The notes: a model not told the origin generated them from the sequence alone. A stretch of DNA of 64,000 bases from Daucus carota subsp. sativus (GCF_001625215.2 NC_030389.2:39793454-39857453), one strand, 5' to 3'. Counted from the stretch's first letter, positions 48,408 through 62,000 are shown. Numbers and translations are program-made.

Positions 48408-49128
48408 TAGGAATGACCGGTGGGAAAATCAATCGAATGCCCGAAATCAAAATCGCAAAAAATAAAATAAATTAATGTGCTGTATTAATTGGAACTGAAA
48501 TAATTTAAAATCGAAATCAAATTAAAGTGATTAGTATTATCAAGTTTAAATTAAATAATTCTATGAAAAAATATTACATATATCTCTATATTAATAATTA
48601 ATAATTATGTAAATTTATAAATCCTATCTGTCGATTATCAGTCGTTCATGTTTATGTTTAGTAGACTTTGGATGACATTTGTACCCAAGCCAAATCATTT
48701 CTCTACAGACATGTTATTGCTTTCTTCTGTTTTATCTTTTTTTATCAACTTTTCTGTGTAAAATGGCTATTTGGTCAGAATAGGTTCGTACAAGTGGGCT
48801 CTGGTGGTGTTAGTAGTGTGAGAGACCATTTAGGTCCTGGTAAGCAGTGGTAGCAAGTAATTTGCTATTGCTGAAGCTGCAGTAGTATTATACATTTTCA
48901 ATTAAAAACTTTATTTCAAGCAATTTTATGATTAAAGTTTATGAGTATATAATTTATTTTGATTTAAGTTGGTTTTAAAACCGAAACCGCACCATTATAA
49001 ACTGAAACCGTAACTAAAAACCGAAACCAAACCAACGGTGTTTGGTTTGGTTTTGGTTTTTGATTTTGGAAACCGAATAAATTTGGTTACGGTTTGATTT
49101 CCGGTCGAAACCGAACCACGCTCATCCC
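48408..49128. repeat. GGTTTGGTTTTGG-rich element
   Basis: Begins near AGGAATGACCGG and ends CGGTCGAAACCGAACCACG then CTCATCCC, whose inverse (GGGATGAGCGTGG) resembles the left end. Dense CCGAAACC and GGTTTGGTT blocks at 48970-49110. Similar in style to short hAT-derived repeats of plants; class uncertain. Confidence 0.5.
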
Positions 49129-49359
49129 TACATGATATTACTCTTTTCGGGAACACCTATCCAACCCGATTTTAAAAACCCAAACTTTTAAGCCTGGCCC
49201 AAACCTCACTCGAATTTTGTTCATTCGGTAACAATCTGGGATCCAAAGAATACCGGCCCATTTGTGTTCAGTAATTCTACATTTCTGCCCACTACTTCAT
49301 GATATTGGTGTATATCACGCACTTATCTCATAAACTCATCATCATCGCTAAATATTACT

Positions 49360-49500
49360 GTGCCGCGTACGATACACGCTCCCTCCCTAGCGAGTCAGCG
49401 TTTGACTTATGGAGTGGTAGGTGATCACAGTTGGTCAATTATATACAAAACAGGGCAGGCAGTGAGCAGTCGCTGCTATTCGTTGAACTTAATCTCTCTC
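49360..49500 (+). promoter_or_regulatory. Cu/Zn-SOD promoter region
   Basis: A TATA-like ATTATATACAA lies at about 49438-49448. A GTAC core, the motif bound by the copper regulator SPL7, occurs once at 49367-49370. One tetramer is weak evidence by itself. Confidence 0.35.
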
Positions 49501-49533
49501 TATCTCTCTCTCAGTCCATCTCTCTCTCTCTCG

Positions 49534-50370
49534 AAGGGGTTCCCTGAGGTAATACAAATCTCTCTGATCATAATTTTTCTGTTGATTCAACTCGATGTTT
49601 ATATGTGTGCGTGTCTATGATTAAGCTTGTTGTTTAAGCTGATTGTTATGTTTTGGTATTGAATTTTAATTTATTTATTTTTTAGTTGATTGTTAAAGCT
49701 TATTTGTAATTGTAGATCTAAATTGATCCCGATAAAAGCGTAGAAATGAAGTGAAATGATGAGATTATGTGCGTTTTTTTCATTAAGAATGGTGTTAATT
49801 TGCTTTGATCTTGTTTCATAATTGTGTGTGTAAGGATTTATTAAGTCATAATCTGTGTGTTTGCTGATGATTCTGGTATTCATGTATACGCTCTCGATGA
49901 ATTTATATTTGATTTAGCTCATTCACGAGCCTTGTTTAGATTTTTCGGTCATATCGAGTATTTAGCTTATTTCCAGAGTTGATTTAATTTGTATATTTGA
50001 ATTGATCTCGATGATAATGTAGAGCCTGTGTTCCCTTTTCTTTTATGTAGATTGTTTTTTGTTGAGTATAGACGTCTTTTCATAAGTTTGTGTATTCGTA
50101 TATGATGAGTTTATATGATTGGCATAGGAGTGAGCTTTTGACTTTGAATTGTTATATAGAATCTTTGAAAAATTGTTATGCATTTCTTCTATACAGAACC
50201 ACTTTAAATTAATAGTGTCAACACTTAAAAACTATTAATTAGAGATTATATTTTTAAAGCAGGTACGTGCTAGGGTATTATTTAACATATATTAATTTGT
50301 CCGAAGAATGAAAGTTCAGTGTTATGCAATGATTTACTAAGATAACGTTGTAATGTATGCTTAGATCACA
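49534..50370 (+). promoter_or_regulatory. miR398 target site split by the SOD leader intron
   Basis: The leader exon ends AAGGGGTTCCCTGAG (49534-49548) just before a gtaata donor. The next exon starts ATCACA (50365-50370) after CTTAG and the start codon is at 50378. Joined, these 15 + 6 bases form a 21-base site that, from memory of the family, differs by one base from the Arabidopsis CSD1 miR398 site, at a position that is already unpaired there. The intron (49549-50364) separates bases opposite miRNA positions 1-6 from those opposite 7-21. miR398 represses CSD mRNA under copper shortage. Confidence 0.9.
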
Positions 50371-50377
50371 TATAACA

Positions 50378-52095
50378 ATGGCGAAGGGTGTTGCAGTTCT
50401 TAGCAGCAGTGCTGGAGTCAGTGGCACCATTTACTTCACTCAGGAAGGAGATGGTAAATTAAGTTGTTTTTTGTTTATGGTTTTACTTTGTACACTACTC
50501 ATAGTTGTTTAAACTTTCGTCTTTTTGTTCCTCAGGTCCGACTACAGTTACTGGAAACGTTTCTGGTCTTGCACCCGGACCTCATGGTTTCCATGTCCAT
50601 GCACTTGGTGATACAACAAACGGATGCATGTCAACTGGTAATTGTCACTATTCATATTTTTATATGTTGTACCTTTATCGTTTTGTTCAATTAAATCAGG
50701 CAAAATGAAATTAGATAGAATTCTATTCTTGTTGCTATGTATTATTATTTTAAGATTTCTGTATTTGGTCATGTTAATCTGTAGGACCCCACTACAACCC
50801 TGCTGGTAAAGAGCATGGAGCCCCTGAAGATGAGAACCGTCATGCTGGTGACCTTGGGAATGTGACAGTTGGTGAAGATGGTAAGTATATGCCATCACTG
50901 ATTGCTTAGTTATCACTTTTAGTTGCATCTTACTCAGTTGTATACTTATATTTACCATTTCCTTTTCTATTGAAGATGAGCTTCCTCTTCTTTTTTTTTT
51001 AATAAAAAATTGTTGTTCTTTGAGTGTTCACTGACCTTCACATCATAATAATGTCTTCTTCTCTTTTTTGTGAAAATACAGGTACTGCCAGTTTCACCAT
51101 TGTTGACAAGCAGGTACTGGTTCTTAGTCTGATTGTATGCATTTTGTATTTACCAATGGTTTGCCCAGATTTCTCAAATTCTTTTCTGTTGCAGATTCCT
51201 CTTACTGGATCAGGCTCCATCATTGGAAGGGCAGTTGTCGTCCATGCTGACCCCGATGACTTGGGAAAGGGTAAGAACCATATGTTTTGCAGCCTCTGCT
51301 CTTCTGTTTTCACATTCACTTGGATTATATCTGATATGACCATCTTGATATGATGATCTTATTATTTTCAACTACAAGAATCACTATTCATATACTATCT
51401 GCGATTGATCATCTCCATATTCTAGTCTCTGGTGCAGAAGTCTATTGATTATGATTTTAAATGTTCAATGACCTAAAAGTATTAAACATTCAAGGTGTGA
51501 TGCCCTTGGGACAGGACAACTTTGCACATACCTAATTATGGTTTTTGTGCTATTTAGTGAACTTATGGATATGTCACAACTTTATTTCTGAATATATTGA
51601 TGCATGCCCCAGTTCTACTTCGCAATATATACTTACTGGCTGAATATTAAGCTATGTGTTTGTAATTTACTTGGTTTGTGATTCATATGAACACACTGAT
51701 TTGTCAAGGGCAGTACTCTTAAAAAAAGATTTTTTAAGATGCTGATTGTTTTCATATTTTGACTGTTATAGGTGGTCATGAACTCAGCAAAAGCACTGGA
51801 AATGCTGGTGGAAGGGTTGCCTGCGGTAAGTCTCTAATAAGAAAAGCCCAAATTTGAAACGTCAACTACATATTGATCTCCTAGAATCTTTGTGATGAGA
51901 AATGAATGGTCATTGATGCCTTGTTGGCTTTCTTCACCACATGAAATCCAAGGGTCTCAAGTGGTTAATATCAATATCAGCATATCAATTTACCAAGTTG
52001 CATAACATTAGGATTATAGCACCTTATTTCTGCATGCCGATACTTATTCAATATGGGTATTCCTTGCCACAGGTATAATTGGTCTGCAAGGTTGA
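50378..52095 (+). CDS. CSD1: Cytosolic Cu/Zn superoxide dismutase
   Basis: Seven coding exons 50378-50453, 50536-50637, 50785-50880, 51082-51113, 51195-51270, 51772-51825 and 52073-52095 give 152 residues, the standard length without transit peptide. It starts [16 protein letters not shown] and ends CGIIGLQG. Copper ligands in [10 protein letters not shown] and HAGDLGN plus the later His in [11 protein letters not shown]; zinc ligands in the loop [19 protein letters not shown]; the disulfide pair is the Cys of NGCMSTG and of RVACG; the active-site Arg is in GGRVACG. It dismutates superoxide to H2O2 and O2. The cytosolic identity follows from the lack of a targeting sequence and the miR398 site in the leader. 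The last exon carries only the final seven codons and stop. Confidence 0.97.
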
Positions 52096-53335
52096 TTTTA
52101 CTTGCTGCTCTTGGTTTCATTCTGGCGGAATCCGGATACCTTTCTTTATATAAGTTACAAACACTTGACATCTTGCTACTACGCTATTTTTAAATAAAAG
52201 GATTGTGGGACTGATTAGCAATGATTTGTAACTTGGTTGCAGTTAGTTCATTCTCACTGCTAAACATGAATTTGCCATCCTTCAACAGTTCTCTATTATG
52301 ACTTGTGATATCATTTGTGCTGGTATTAATTTTGGAAAGCAACATAAATGCTTTTAGAAACATTCTATGCACTTTAAAGCAAGAAAATATACATCATCTG
52401 CCTCAGTCAAGGAGCTGTGTATATCAATAGAAGTAAAAACTGATTGTTGAGCACTCTCTTTACATACTATGAAAGAAACGTCATTTTAAGTATTGTCTGA
52501 CTGTAAATGCAAGAATTTTTATCCGATGCCCATGAAAAATTGCACCGTCAGATTTACGCTGTAAAATCATTGATAGCTCAAATTTTATTGCGCAATTTTT
52601 TTTATTTCTTGTTCGAATCATGATTCTTCAGTGTTCTAAAAATCTCTGTTTAATTTTTAAAAGAATTTCTCTCATTATCTATTACATTCTGTTTTTGACT
52701 AAAAATTCCAAATCTTAAATTCTTTATAAATTCTGAATCAGTAGTCCAGTGTTCTAAAATTTCTCGATTAGTTAATTTTTTTACCTAATTATCAAGTATG
52801 TTATGATTCGACTAAAAATCTTCGATCTATCAGAAAATTTCTAATAAATCCTGAATTAGTAGCTCAATAAATTAGTTTCGATTTTTGAATCTGTACTTAG
52901 ATTAGCAGATAAAAGCATCTGTTGCTTTGTGCATATGGAACAGAAAACAGTGATTATTCTAAAAAAGATGAACCCGAGGTCAATTTTACAATTCGATGCT
53001 AATCCATAAAAAGATAAATCCAGTTTCAAAGCAGACCCATCTATCCACAACAGGCCCCAGATTGACGTTGCCAAATTAAACGCCACAAGTTTAACGGCTG
53101 AGATGACACCATAATCCATCAACCGTAAATCATACCAACCCACCAAACTTCCCTCCATCTACTACACCAACAGACAATCAAATATACAAACCTGCACATA
53201 TAAACAACTCTACAATATTTTATCTACTCAAACTATATATTATAATATTTATCTCCTAGCAGCCAGGAATCAGTGGTTGGTTGACGAATAACACTCCTCA
53301 AATCTCTCCTCTGTGTTTCAACATTTCTCGTTCCA
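52096..53335. other. Intergenic, SOD to shikimate gene
   Basis: SOD 3' sequence, then AT-rich DNA with two copies of a GTGTTCTAAAA motif (about 52630 and 52750) that resembles the ATTAATCGG-associated repeat near 11946. No gene seen. Confidence 0.45.
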
Positions 53336-56300
53336 ATGGAGCTGGACCAGCTGGTATTCTGTTTCCGTATTCTCACGTTAAAACTGTTCTCATTGTTCTG
53401 TTCAAGCACGGACTCATATTTATTTATATTCTTAAATTATGCTTCTAATCCACGTATTGCGGTTGCAGTATTAACATAATTCACGTTAAAATTGTTCTCT
53501 GTTAAGCACAGACTTATATTTATGTATATTCTTAAATTATGCTTCTAATCTACGTTTTGCGGTTGCAGTATTAACATAATTCACGTTAAAATTGTTCTCG
53601 TTTAAGCATATATTCATAAATTATGCTTTTAATCCACGTTTTGCGGTTGGAGTGTTAACATAATTATAATTTGAAATTTGTCAGACATTTACCTACCACA
53701 GCCGGACTAATAAATAGAGTAACTAACAAACTATTTATTGTGAATTGTGATTGCTTGTAGGTTGTTCCTGCTGTGAAAATGAGTAGTGAGAGGGGGATTA
53801 GGAGTGGTACAACTCTGATATGTGCTCCGTTAATGGCGGATAGCGCGGAGGAGATGGTTGTTTTAATGAATAAGGCTATGTCGTGTGGTGCTGACCTCGT
53901 GGAGGTTAGATTGGATAGTTTGAAAAGATTTGATCCTCCTCGAGACGTCGATTACTTAATTAAGCAATGTCCTTTGCCGATTCTGTTTACTTACAGGTTC
54001 GGAATTGAAATGTGTGTTGATTTTGTATTTGTTTGTTGTTGATGTTGATTGGAACTTTATATAATTATGTGATTGCTAATGAAGGTTTGATCATTCTGTT
54101 TGAGCTGCGGATTTTATTATATAGTCTTGTCAGCGGAAGGGGATTATATTGGATTATATTGAAAACTGTAAAAATGTAAATTAGATGGATGTTGAGTGCC
54201 TTTACACTGATTAATTTTTATGAATCTTGTCAGTTGTGTTAGTTGACTTGTACCAATAAATAGTATGTAGTTTGCTGATTTGGTGTGTTTTTTAGACCTC
54301 GATGGGAAGGGGGACAGTATGATGGTGATGAGGAAAGCCGATTGGAAGTGCTGCAATTGGCCATGGAACTTGGAGCTGATTACATTGACGTGGAGTTAAA
54401 GGTCATCTTCTATTCTGTTCATGATTATATATTACAGACCAAAATTATCTTACTATCATAAAGATCATTTCATGATTATTTTAAATAATATAGTTGCAGA
54501 TGAATTTGAATTCGTAGAACTTTAATTCTGTAAAACTTTATAACAGTGCTGAAACTTCTTTGCGTTTTGCAGAGTTGGTAGGCTTTTAAATATACAAATT
54601 ACAAGATAAGATTAATAAGAACTACTGTTATTGTCACGGCCACTAACATTGCAATGTACATCAAGAGAGTGACTGCATTTTCGTTTTTCACATATAGTGC
54701 TGTCGTCTTAGATATATACATTTAGTTTTGAAGACTTGTAGCTGTCATCTCTTTTCCTTTGTCATAATTTGTTGGTAATATCCTCTGGAATGTCTAGACG
54801 TTTAAACTAATTAACTACTATTTATCATAAAGGCTGCTGATAAGTTCAACACGTTGATGCGTGCAAAGAAGCCTGAAAAGTGCAAACTCATTGTTTCTTC
54901 ACACAACTATCAATATACTCCATCAGTTGAAGATCTTGGGAATCTCGTGGCTGTTATACAAGCAAGTGGAGCTGATATAGTGAAGATTGCTACCTTTGCC
55001 TTGGATATTACCGATGTGGCACGCATTTTTCAGATTACTGTTCATTCGCAAGTAAGCGGCTGCGTAAGTTGTAAACCTATGTGTTCATCGAATTCTTCTT
55101 ACATCTACTCCTTTCGGTTACAAAGTAAGTCACTGTAACACACCAGACTATGTTAAAAATCAAGGGAAAATGCAAAGCCAATTAAAACTGTGTTTTAAAT
55201 GCTGAAAAGTCAAAAAGTTTGTATGATATTTTATTGGAGAGTTAAAATTTAGACCTTTGTATTGTGTCCTCATTCTTTCTCCATTGACTCAGTTCAAGCA
55301 TACAAAATTCCCTGCTATCTTATATTCTAGATGGAGCGCATGATAAAGTTCATCATGCATTCACTATAAAATTTTCATGCCTGAGTATTTTTTGCTTACT
55401 TATTTATGCATTATTAACTCCATGATCGTTTATTATTATAGAAGTACCATTTGATGTTAGGGAGCCCTTAATCCTTTCAGGTTCCAATAATAGCATTGGT
55501 TATGGGGGAGAGGGGTTTGATATCTCGAATACTTTGCCCGAAGTTTGGAGGATACCTTACTTTTGGCACCCTTGAGTCAGGAGTAGTTTCAGCTCCTGGG
55601 CAACCCACAATTACTGATTTGCTCAATTTATACAATTTTAGACAAATTGGGCCCGACACAAAAATATATGGTATTATTGGAAAGCCTGTTGGCCACAGCA
55701 AATCTCCCATTTTATACAATGAAGCATTCAGATCAGCCGGGTTTAAAGGAGTTTATGTGCATCTATTGGTGGATGATTTGCAAAAATTTCTGGGAAGTTA
55801 TTCATCTACAGATTTTGCTGGGTTCAGGTCAGTCTTGTACGAGTTCCAGTAGATTAAACTGCTAAAAAGAATCTTAAAATTAATCATAGCTTAAGTCCTC
55901 CTTTAACTTTCTGCAGTTTTGATTAGGGTTGACATCCTGAGCTTCCACCAGTCATATACTTTTGGTTCTTCTAAAGTGTCTAGACTTGATATACTTAATA
56001 TAATTCGTTATATGTATAAGCAGTCCTTTATTTCAGATCATGTCTTCTTCCCTCCACTTATTACCACTTTTTCCTCCTATTTTCTGTACTAATCTTACTG
56101 GCATTTGATTGCCAGTTTCTCTTTTAATTTATCTCTCTTTTCTAAATTTAAAATCTTCAATATACTTTCTGTAATAGATATGTAGCATAATATAATTATA
56201 GTTTATCTTCTTTTTTATTGCACTGTTTTACATCTGTTCTGTACTCTTTGTTCAGCAATTCACTACTCATTCTCAGTGTAATGTCCAACTTTGATGAGGG

Positions 56301-58363
56301 ATTCTCTGCGAATATACTAGTATAGGATAGACGATGAGACTTGAGACATATGACAAGGCCAAAAGGTTCAGAACTTTAGATTCCTCTCTTGACTTGGTAG
56401 TGAGCTGGATAAACCTTTGTTATGCTTGCCATCTTTTGCTGCCTTTCGTTTCGTGACATACTAATCCATCAATCATGAAGCTTGATGCACCCACAAAGGC
56501 ATCATGCCATCATCTACAACATCTTCCTCCAATTTTCCGAGAACCAAATGTTATTTTCGTAGAAGATAAATGGCCGAACTCATTTTTATTATCAATGGAA
56601 CACAGTTCACTTTGATGGCAACAAATGCCTTCCTGAGCACCCAGATGTTCGATATTAGGCTAAATATTTTTCACTGACTTAATAATGTACTCGGAGAGTT
56701 TTCGTGCAAATTTCTTTTTATTTTTGATTTAATAAAATAATACTGGTGATCAAAATACAAAGCAATTGAAATTATCATTTTGGTTTGGCGTATGAATTAT
56801 AAACACTTGCACTTATAATGACAGTAGCTCCACCTACGCTCTATATATGTCTAATTCTATGATACAGTTCCTAAATTTGGCTAACTTGCTTGTGTCCCAA
56901 TTTCACTTATTTTGCAACTTTAGTTTACTAGGTGATTAATTTCTTGGTACCAAATAAATCATGTTTTCAACTTGTGTATGGAGGATTACATGAAAAATGT
57001 TTATATGCAGTTGTACTATTCCTCACAAGGAGTCTGCAGTAAAGTGCTGCGACGAGGTGGATTCAGTTGCCAAGGTGATTGATTATATCATTTCTACATA
57101 TGCTTGTTTATGGGTTAAGTTTTGTTTCTGTTATTTATACCTTTAGGACTTCTATAAAAATACCCCTTTTTTTGAATTTTTTAATATATCACAGTCGATA
57201 GGAGCTGTTAATTGCATTGTGAGGAGAAACAATGGGAAGTTATTTGGTTGCAATACAGATTATGTTGGTGCAATTTCTGCAATAGAGGATGGGCTGAGAG
57301 GTCTCTTTTATGCTTCACTAGCCGCACAGCCCGATTATACTTGAAAGTACACTCATACTGCACACGGTTTATGCTCTCAGGTTCACACCTTACAGATAGT
57401 GCAGCTGGGTCACCCTTGGCTGGTAAACTTTTTGTAGTCATTGGTGCTGGCGGTGCTGGAAAGGCACTTGCATATGGTGCCAAGGAGAAGGGAGCAAGGG
57501 TTGTGATTGCCAACCGTACTTATGGTTAGATTCTTAGTTACTAGACTTGTGCAAGTCGATTGTGTAGCTCCTTGATGTTTGCTAAAATAAGTGTAACTCC
57601 TTGATGAGTATACAATGTTTTCTTATTTGTAAGTATTTTGAACTTCTCTCAATATATTTCTACAAGATCGAGCAAGAGAACTTGCTGATACAGTTGGAGG
57701 ACAGGCTTTGTCTCTTTCCGACTTAAATAGTTTCTGCCCTGAGGATGATATGGTTCTTGCTAATACAACCTCTATTGGGATGCAACCAAAGATCGATGAA
57801 TCACCCATTTCTAAGGTTTGGATACTGTAATTTCCTTTTTATAGCATATTTTTATGATTGAATTATTTGGCCTTTTAATTATCTTAGATACTGTAAAGGT
57901 CTTGATGTTATCATGTTACCTGGCTGTAAATAAGTAGAGTTGCTCAACCCTTGAAGGTTTATTGCATCTAGTTTCTTTAGATCTCATTTACCATGTGAAA
58001 TTTCGTTTTCATAATTAAACCAAATTCGCATTGTTTGAGTTGTAGACGTTTACAATAGATGTAAGTAGGTCTTTGTTTCTGCAGGAAGCTCTGAAATCAT
58101 ACAAATTGGTTTTTGATGCGGTTTATACCCCCAAAATCACCAGACTACTGAAGGAAGCCGATGAATGTGGAGCAAAAATTGTTACCGGGGTTGAAATGTT
58201 CATTGGTCAGGCTTACGAACAATACGAGAGGTTTACAGGGTTACCCGGTAAGTTTATTGAGCACATCTAAGAAGTCACCTGATATTACTTAATCTCACAT
58301 TACTCCATTCCTCCAATTGCAGTACCAAAGGAATTATTTAGACACATCATGGCTACATATTGA
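53336..58363 (+). CDS. Bifunctional 3-dehydroquinate dehydratase / shikimate dehydrogenase without transit peptide
   Basis: Eleven exons: 53336-53353, 53761-53996, 54296-54401, 54833-55051, 55481-55827, 57011-57074, 57195-57300, 57381-57524, 57667-57815, 58085-58247, 58323-58363; 530 residues. Residues about 20-240 are type I dehydroquinate dehydratase (EVRLDSL, TYRPRWEGGQYDGDE, SSHNY with the catalytic His, DIVKIAT with the Schiff-base Lys, MGERGLISR). The rest is shikimate dehydrogenase (GHSKSP substrate serines, CTIPHKE catalytic Lys, NTDYVGA, and GAGGAGKA with NRT for NADP). It converts dehydroquinate to shikimate. Keeping SKSP and CTIPHK points to shikimate rather than quinate use. No plastid transit peptide: exon 1 encodes only MELDQL and an in-frame TGA lies at 53282-53284. 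It may be a cytosolic isoform, or use an upstream alternative exon. Confidence 0.95.
53374..53667. repeat. Three tandem units of about 100 bp in shikimate gene intron 1
   Basis: Units begin CACGTTAAAA(C/T)TGTTCTC at 53374, 53482 and 53582; each continues with TTCTTAAATTATGCTTCTAATC-like sequence, then GCGGTTGCAGTATTAACATAAT. The third is shortened. It lies 20 bases after the donor of the first intron. Confidence 0.9.
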
Positions 58364-59000
58364 GAGAGGTTTGATTTACTAATCCTTTTGTGACTACTAA
58401 ATTGGGTTTGATTTCCTGTTTCTGATACAAACTATACCAGGTTACGCAGGAAATACAGTTCAAGTATCATCTGCCGCAAGTTGAGGGATTTGAATCATTC
58501 TTGGAAGCCGACAACTCCGAATTTGATTTGTATGTATCTCATTCTTTTGCCAACATCCAGGGAAGCTTGGTCTAGTAGAATAAGGAAAACTATATATCTC
58601 CATTCTAAATGCATCTGTAGTTCTCACTTGGGGCAAAAAGCATCCTATTGTACTGATACTTGATACTGTAAACCCTCTTCTTCTTTTTTTTTTTTGCGAA
58701 GAAAATGTGTTCTACAACACAGACAATATATTAGAGTCACTGCCATATTACTGCGTTTGTCGTTCTCGTTCTCGTTCTCATTTCCCGTTCTCATTCCCAT
58801 TAACAAAAAAAAAACTCCCTAAATACAATAACCCCGTGTAAAGTTCCTCAAACATGGCTCAAACCTTAACAAACATGATTAAATTAAATTTTATTTTGTA
58901 AACTCATTGGCATTTAATGAATATGGTATACATTGTTATATAACTTTCAGATTGCTAACTAAAAAAATATAGTAAGCTGCGTATTCCCTTTAAATTCTCA
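58364..59000. other. Tail-to-tail spacer
   Basis: 3' regions of the shikimate gene (+) and the RING gene (-). CTCGTT/CTCATTCCC repeats lie at about 58760-58800. No gene seen. Confidence 0.5.
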
Positions 59001-62000
59001 TCATACTGGACTAGAGTTTTGTCGAACTTGAAGTCGCCGAACAAAATATCGAAGATACACCGCGTTGAGACTCGTGCACAACCCCAATCCCAATAATGCT
59101 GATATTAGTATTGCATAAACTGCCTTCAAACGACACTGCAAGAAACAAATTTATTATGATTATTCTAGTTATAATAAAAGATGTAAAGTGCACACGAAGA
59201 GAACTGATAGATGCCCGTGTGGGCGATATGGCGCTTTTTGGATGCCTGTAGAATTGACAGGTCGAGAAATCATGTATGGTAATGAGAAAATCAAGTACAG
59301 TACTCACTATTGAATAGAAAAGATGGAGTGTCATGGCTACTAGTGCAAATTCAAACGTTGCGTAAGTCCATATATAATCCCTGCTTGCTGCATGTGAAAA
59401 GTCGAAGGTCAGTCTGCAGAAATGCCTCATGAGTAGCAAGAATAAACAGGGTTTGGGGTTGGTTATACCTAGGATGATTGCAAGTGCAGATGCCAAAAGA
59501 CCCAACATCAGAGAAAATGGTGCAGCAATCACTACTGCGTCCGTTTTTAGGTCATGAATCTACAGAGAAGAGCAATAAAATCACCACGTGCAAATGTGCT
59601 ATCAATTTATACATGTTATATAGAATTTGGTGATTGCAACTATGCTTAGAAGTATGATTCACTTTCTAATATAACATATATTCAAGTTTTATCCAGTTGT
59701 GTGACCACACAAACTGAAGCGTAATTGTCCTTTTGAAATTTATTTTGTGTGTGTGTGTGTGTGTGTGTGTCTGTGAGCTAGTAGATGTGTATATTTGTGC
59801 TGAATCTAGTAGAGAAAGCTTACCAGAAGTTGCTCGACAAAGAAAAAATAACAAATTGTACTGATCAAAACCAGCACCACAAAGTCCTGCCAGGCACTGC
59901 ATAAAACACAGAAAAAAATCATGAAAATCGAATCAAAAGTAGACAAAAAGATTGAGAATATTCATAAAAACTGAACAATATATCAATCCTAATTCTGGAC
60001 AGGGATACATTGCTCAGTTATATTTCTAGACATAGCGCTAATAGTTTATCAAGCTCAAAAGACTAGATATATTATTAAAATAACATGACATGATCTGATT
60101 TAAAAATTTAAAACTGCACTAAAGTCATATACACCTTATCGGCCCTGCGTTCAAATTTTGTTGATTAACCTCTGTTCTCCTGTCCCTTTGAGTAGAGGTT
60201 GGAGCACGAAGCAAAGTTACAGGTAAATTTGACACTTCTCGCCCACATACATCACAATTCTTGTTTGGTCTTGTGCTAAACCATTTAATCGCACATTCTT
60301 CATGTATAAGCCTGAGTGCACCTTTGCAGCTGCACTCCATCTTCAGAGTATTTCCTTCTTCACATGGGTCCAAACATATTCTACAAACAGCTTCTTCTTC
60401 AGGTATCTCTTCTTCATCATCTTCAACATCAGTTTTTTGACCTGATTTCTCCAGGAATCAAATTCCCATATTAGCGGTAACGGGTAAACAACAAGACTGT
60501 AGGACATTGAGTACTGTTTTTTAACTATACTTCAGTCCTTGACACTTGAAAATTTTAGTTCGCCAGAATGCGAAAGTTAGGTTGTCAAATGCAGGTTATT
60601 GGACATCAATTGAGCCTGCTACTAGATTTAGTTCCTTAAAATTTTTAAAGACATTCACACACACACAAAGGTGCATATAACAGCCTGATCATATAACAGA
60701 GTTGGAATATAAGATGGAAGAACCAGCAATTAAGACTCAGATAAAATTAAGAATAACCAACTAAGTGGATAATCTCTATCACAGATACCAACACATTATA
60801 TATGGTTTTATTTTTGCGCTGATTGCAACATCTTTTCTTGGTTTTGGTAGTTTACACGTAAATAAGAAGCCAAAAGTGAAAGGCGGTCATAATGATCATA
60901 AATAATAATGTGTCCCATTTTTTTATCCTCATGGAGTCGGTACTAGGACATAAAAAAGTGATATTAATAATTCTATACAGTAGAAAGATATGTACTAGGA
61001 CATAGGAAAGTGACATTAATAATATCATACAGTAGAAAGATATGTACCATCGACAGTGTCTGTTTGAACATTCTCTTTACGATTAGCAAAAGAAACTGAT
61101 TTTACAATAACCATATTTCTCCCGGGCACGGAGAGAGACCTTGAAACAGCTTGAGCAGTACCTATCTGCAGGAAAGATTTTAGAATAAATATCTTACATT
61201 TCTCGACACTAAGCCTCAGTCATCTTACAAGACTACATCTTGCAAAATGACAGTACCCTATTAAAACTATATGTGGTACATTATTAAAACTTACACGTGA
61301 CTTAGTTTGCTCCCCGTATGTTCTTGCAGAGGCAGGAAACGGGGTTGAAGGTGACGAATTATCTGCAGGTGTGACAGGAAGAGAGGTGCTTCTATCCCAA
61401 GAAAATTTTGCCTTAAAACTGGCCAAAACAGGGCTACCAGGAGCTCCTTTCGGGTCTGAATTGAGGAGTTGATTTTTTTCCCCATCATAATTCGTCACCT
61501 TTTTCTTAAAGCTTAAACCCCGGAGTAAACCTGCTGAAGAACTTCCACTTGGGATACTTGGAGACTTAAATAAGCCCTTTCCCCTGTGGCTATTGCCAAA
61601 GCCTACATGTCTAGGAGGGATTTGAAGAGATAGATCAGAGCGTCTTGAACTTGATGCCGAATTTGTGACTTCTGTTGTGGATTCTGTCTTGTGGGGATCA
61701 GCCTGTATGTGCCACATAGTTATACTTAGTGTAGTGATTCAGTTACAAGCTTTTAACACAAAGAATGAAATTAAATCATGTGCAAAAAAAGTAGAAAAAG
61801 AAAAAGAAAAAACTAAGTACACTGGCTGGGTTCAATTTTCTAGGTTATCAGGAAGGATGTCCATGTTAGTTGAATAAGTAAGTATTATTTATGAACAATT
61901 AGTAATTTCTCAAATAGGGTTTTCTTACTAAATTATGTCCCCTAGTTCTACAATATAGTGCAAGAAATCAAACATGGCACAGAATATTACATAAAAATGC

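Larger units (their letters stand above)
46687..49500. other. Gene-free repeat region
   Basis: Contains a possible degraded Helitron (47104-48254) and a GGTTTGGTTT-rich element (48408-49128), then the SOD promoter region. No gene recognised. A 61-codon open frame at 48668 has no recognisable content. Confidence 0.5.

Noticed and set aside
48668-48853. 61-codon plus frame in the repeat region
   Set aside because: Inside a repeat element, with no family features.
59666-59902. Minus-strand frame with Thr-His repeat
   Set aside because: Runs through an intron and its (GT)n microsatellite; only 59824-59896, in another frame, is an exon.
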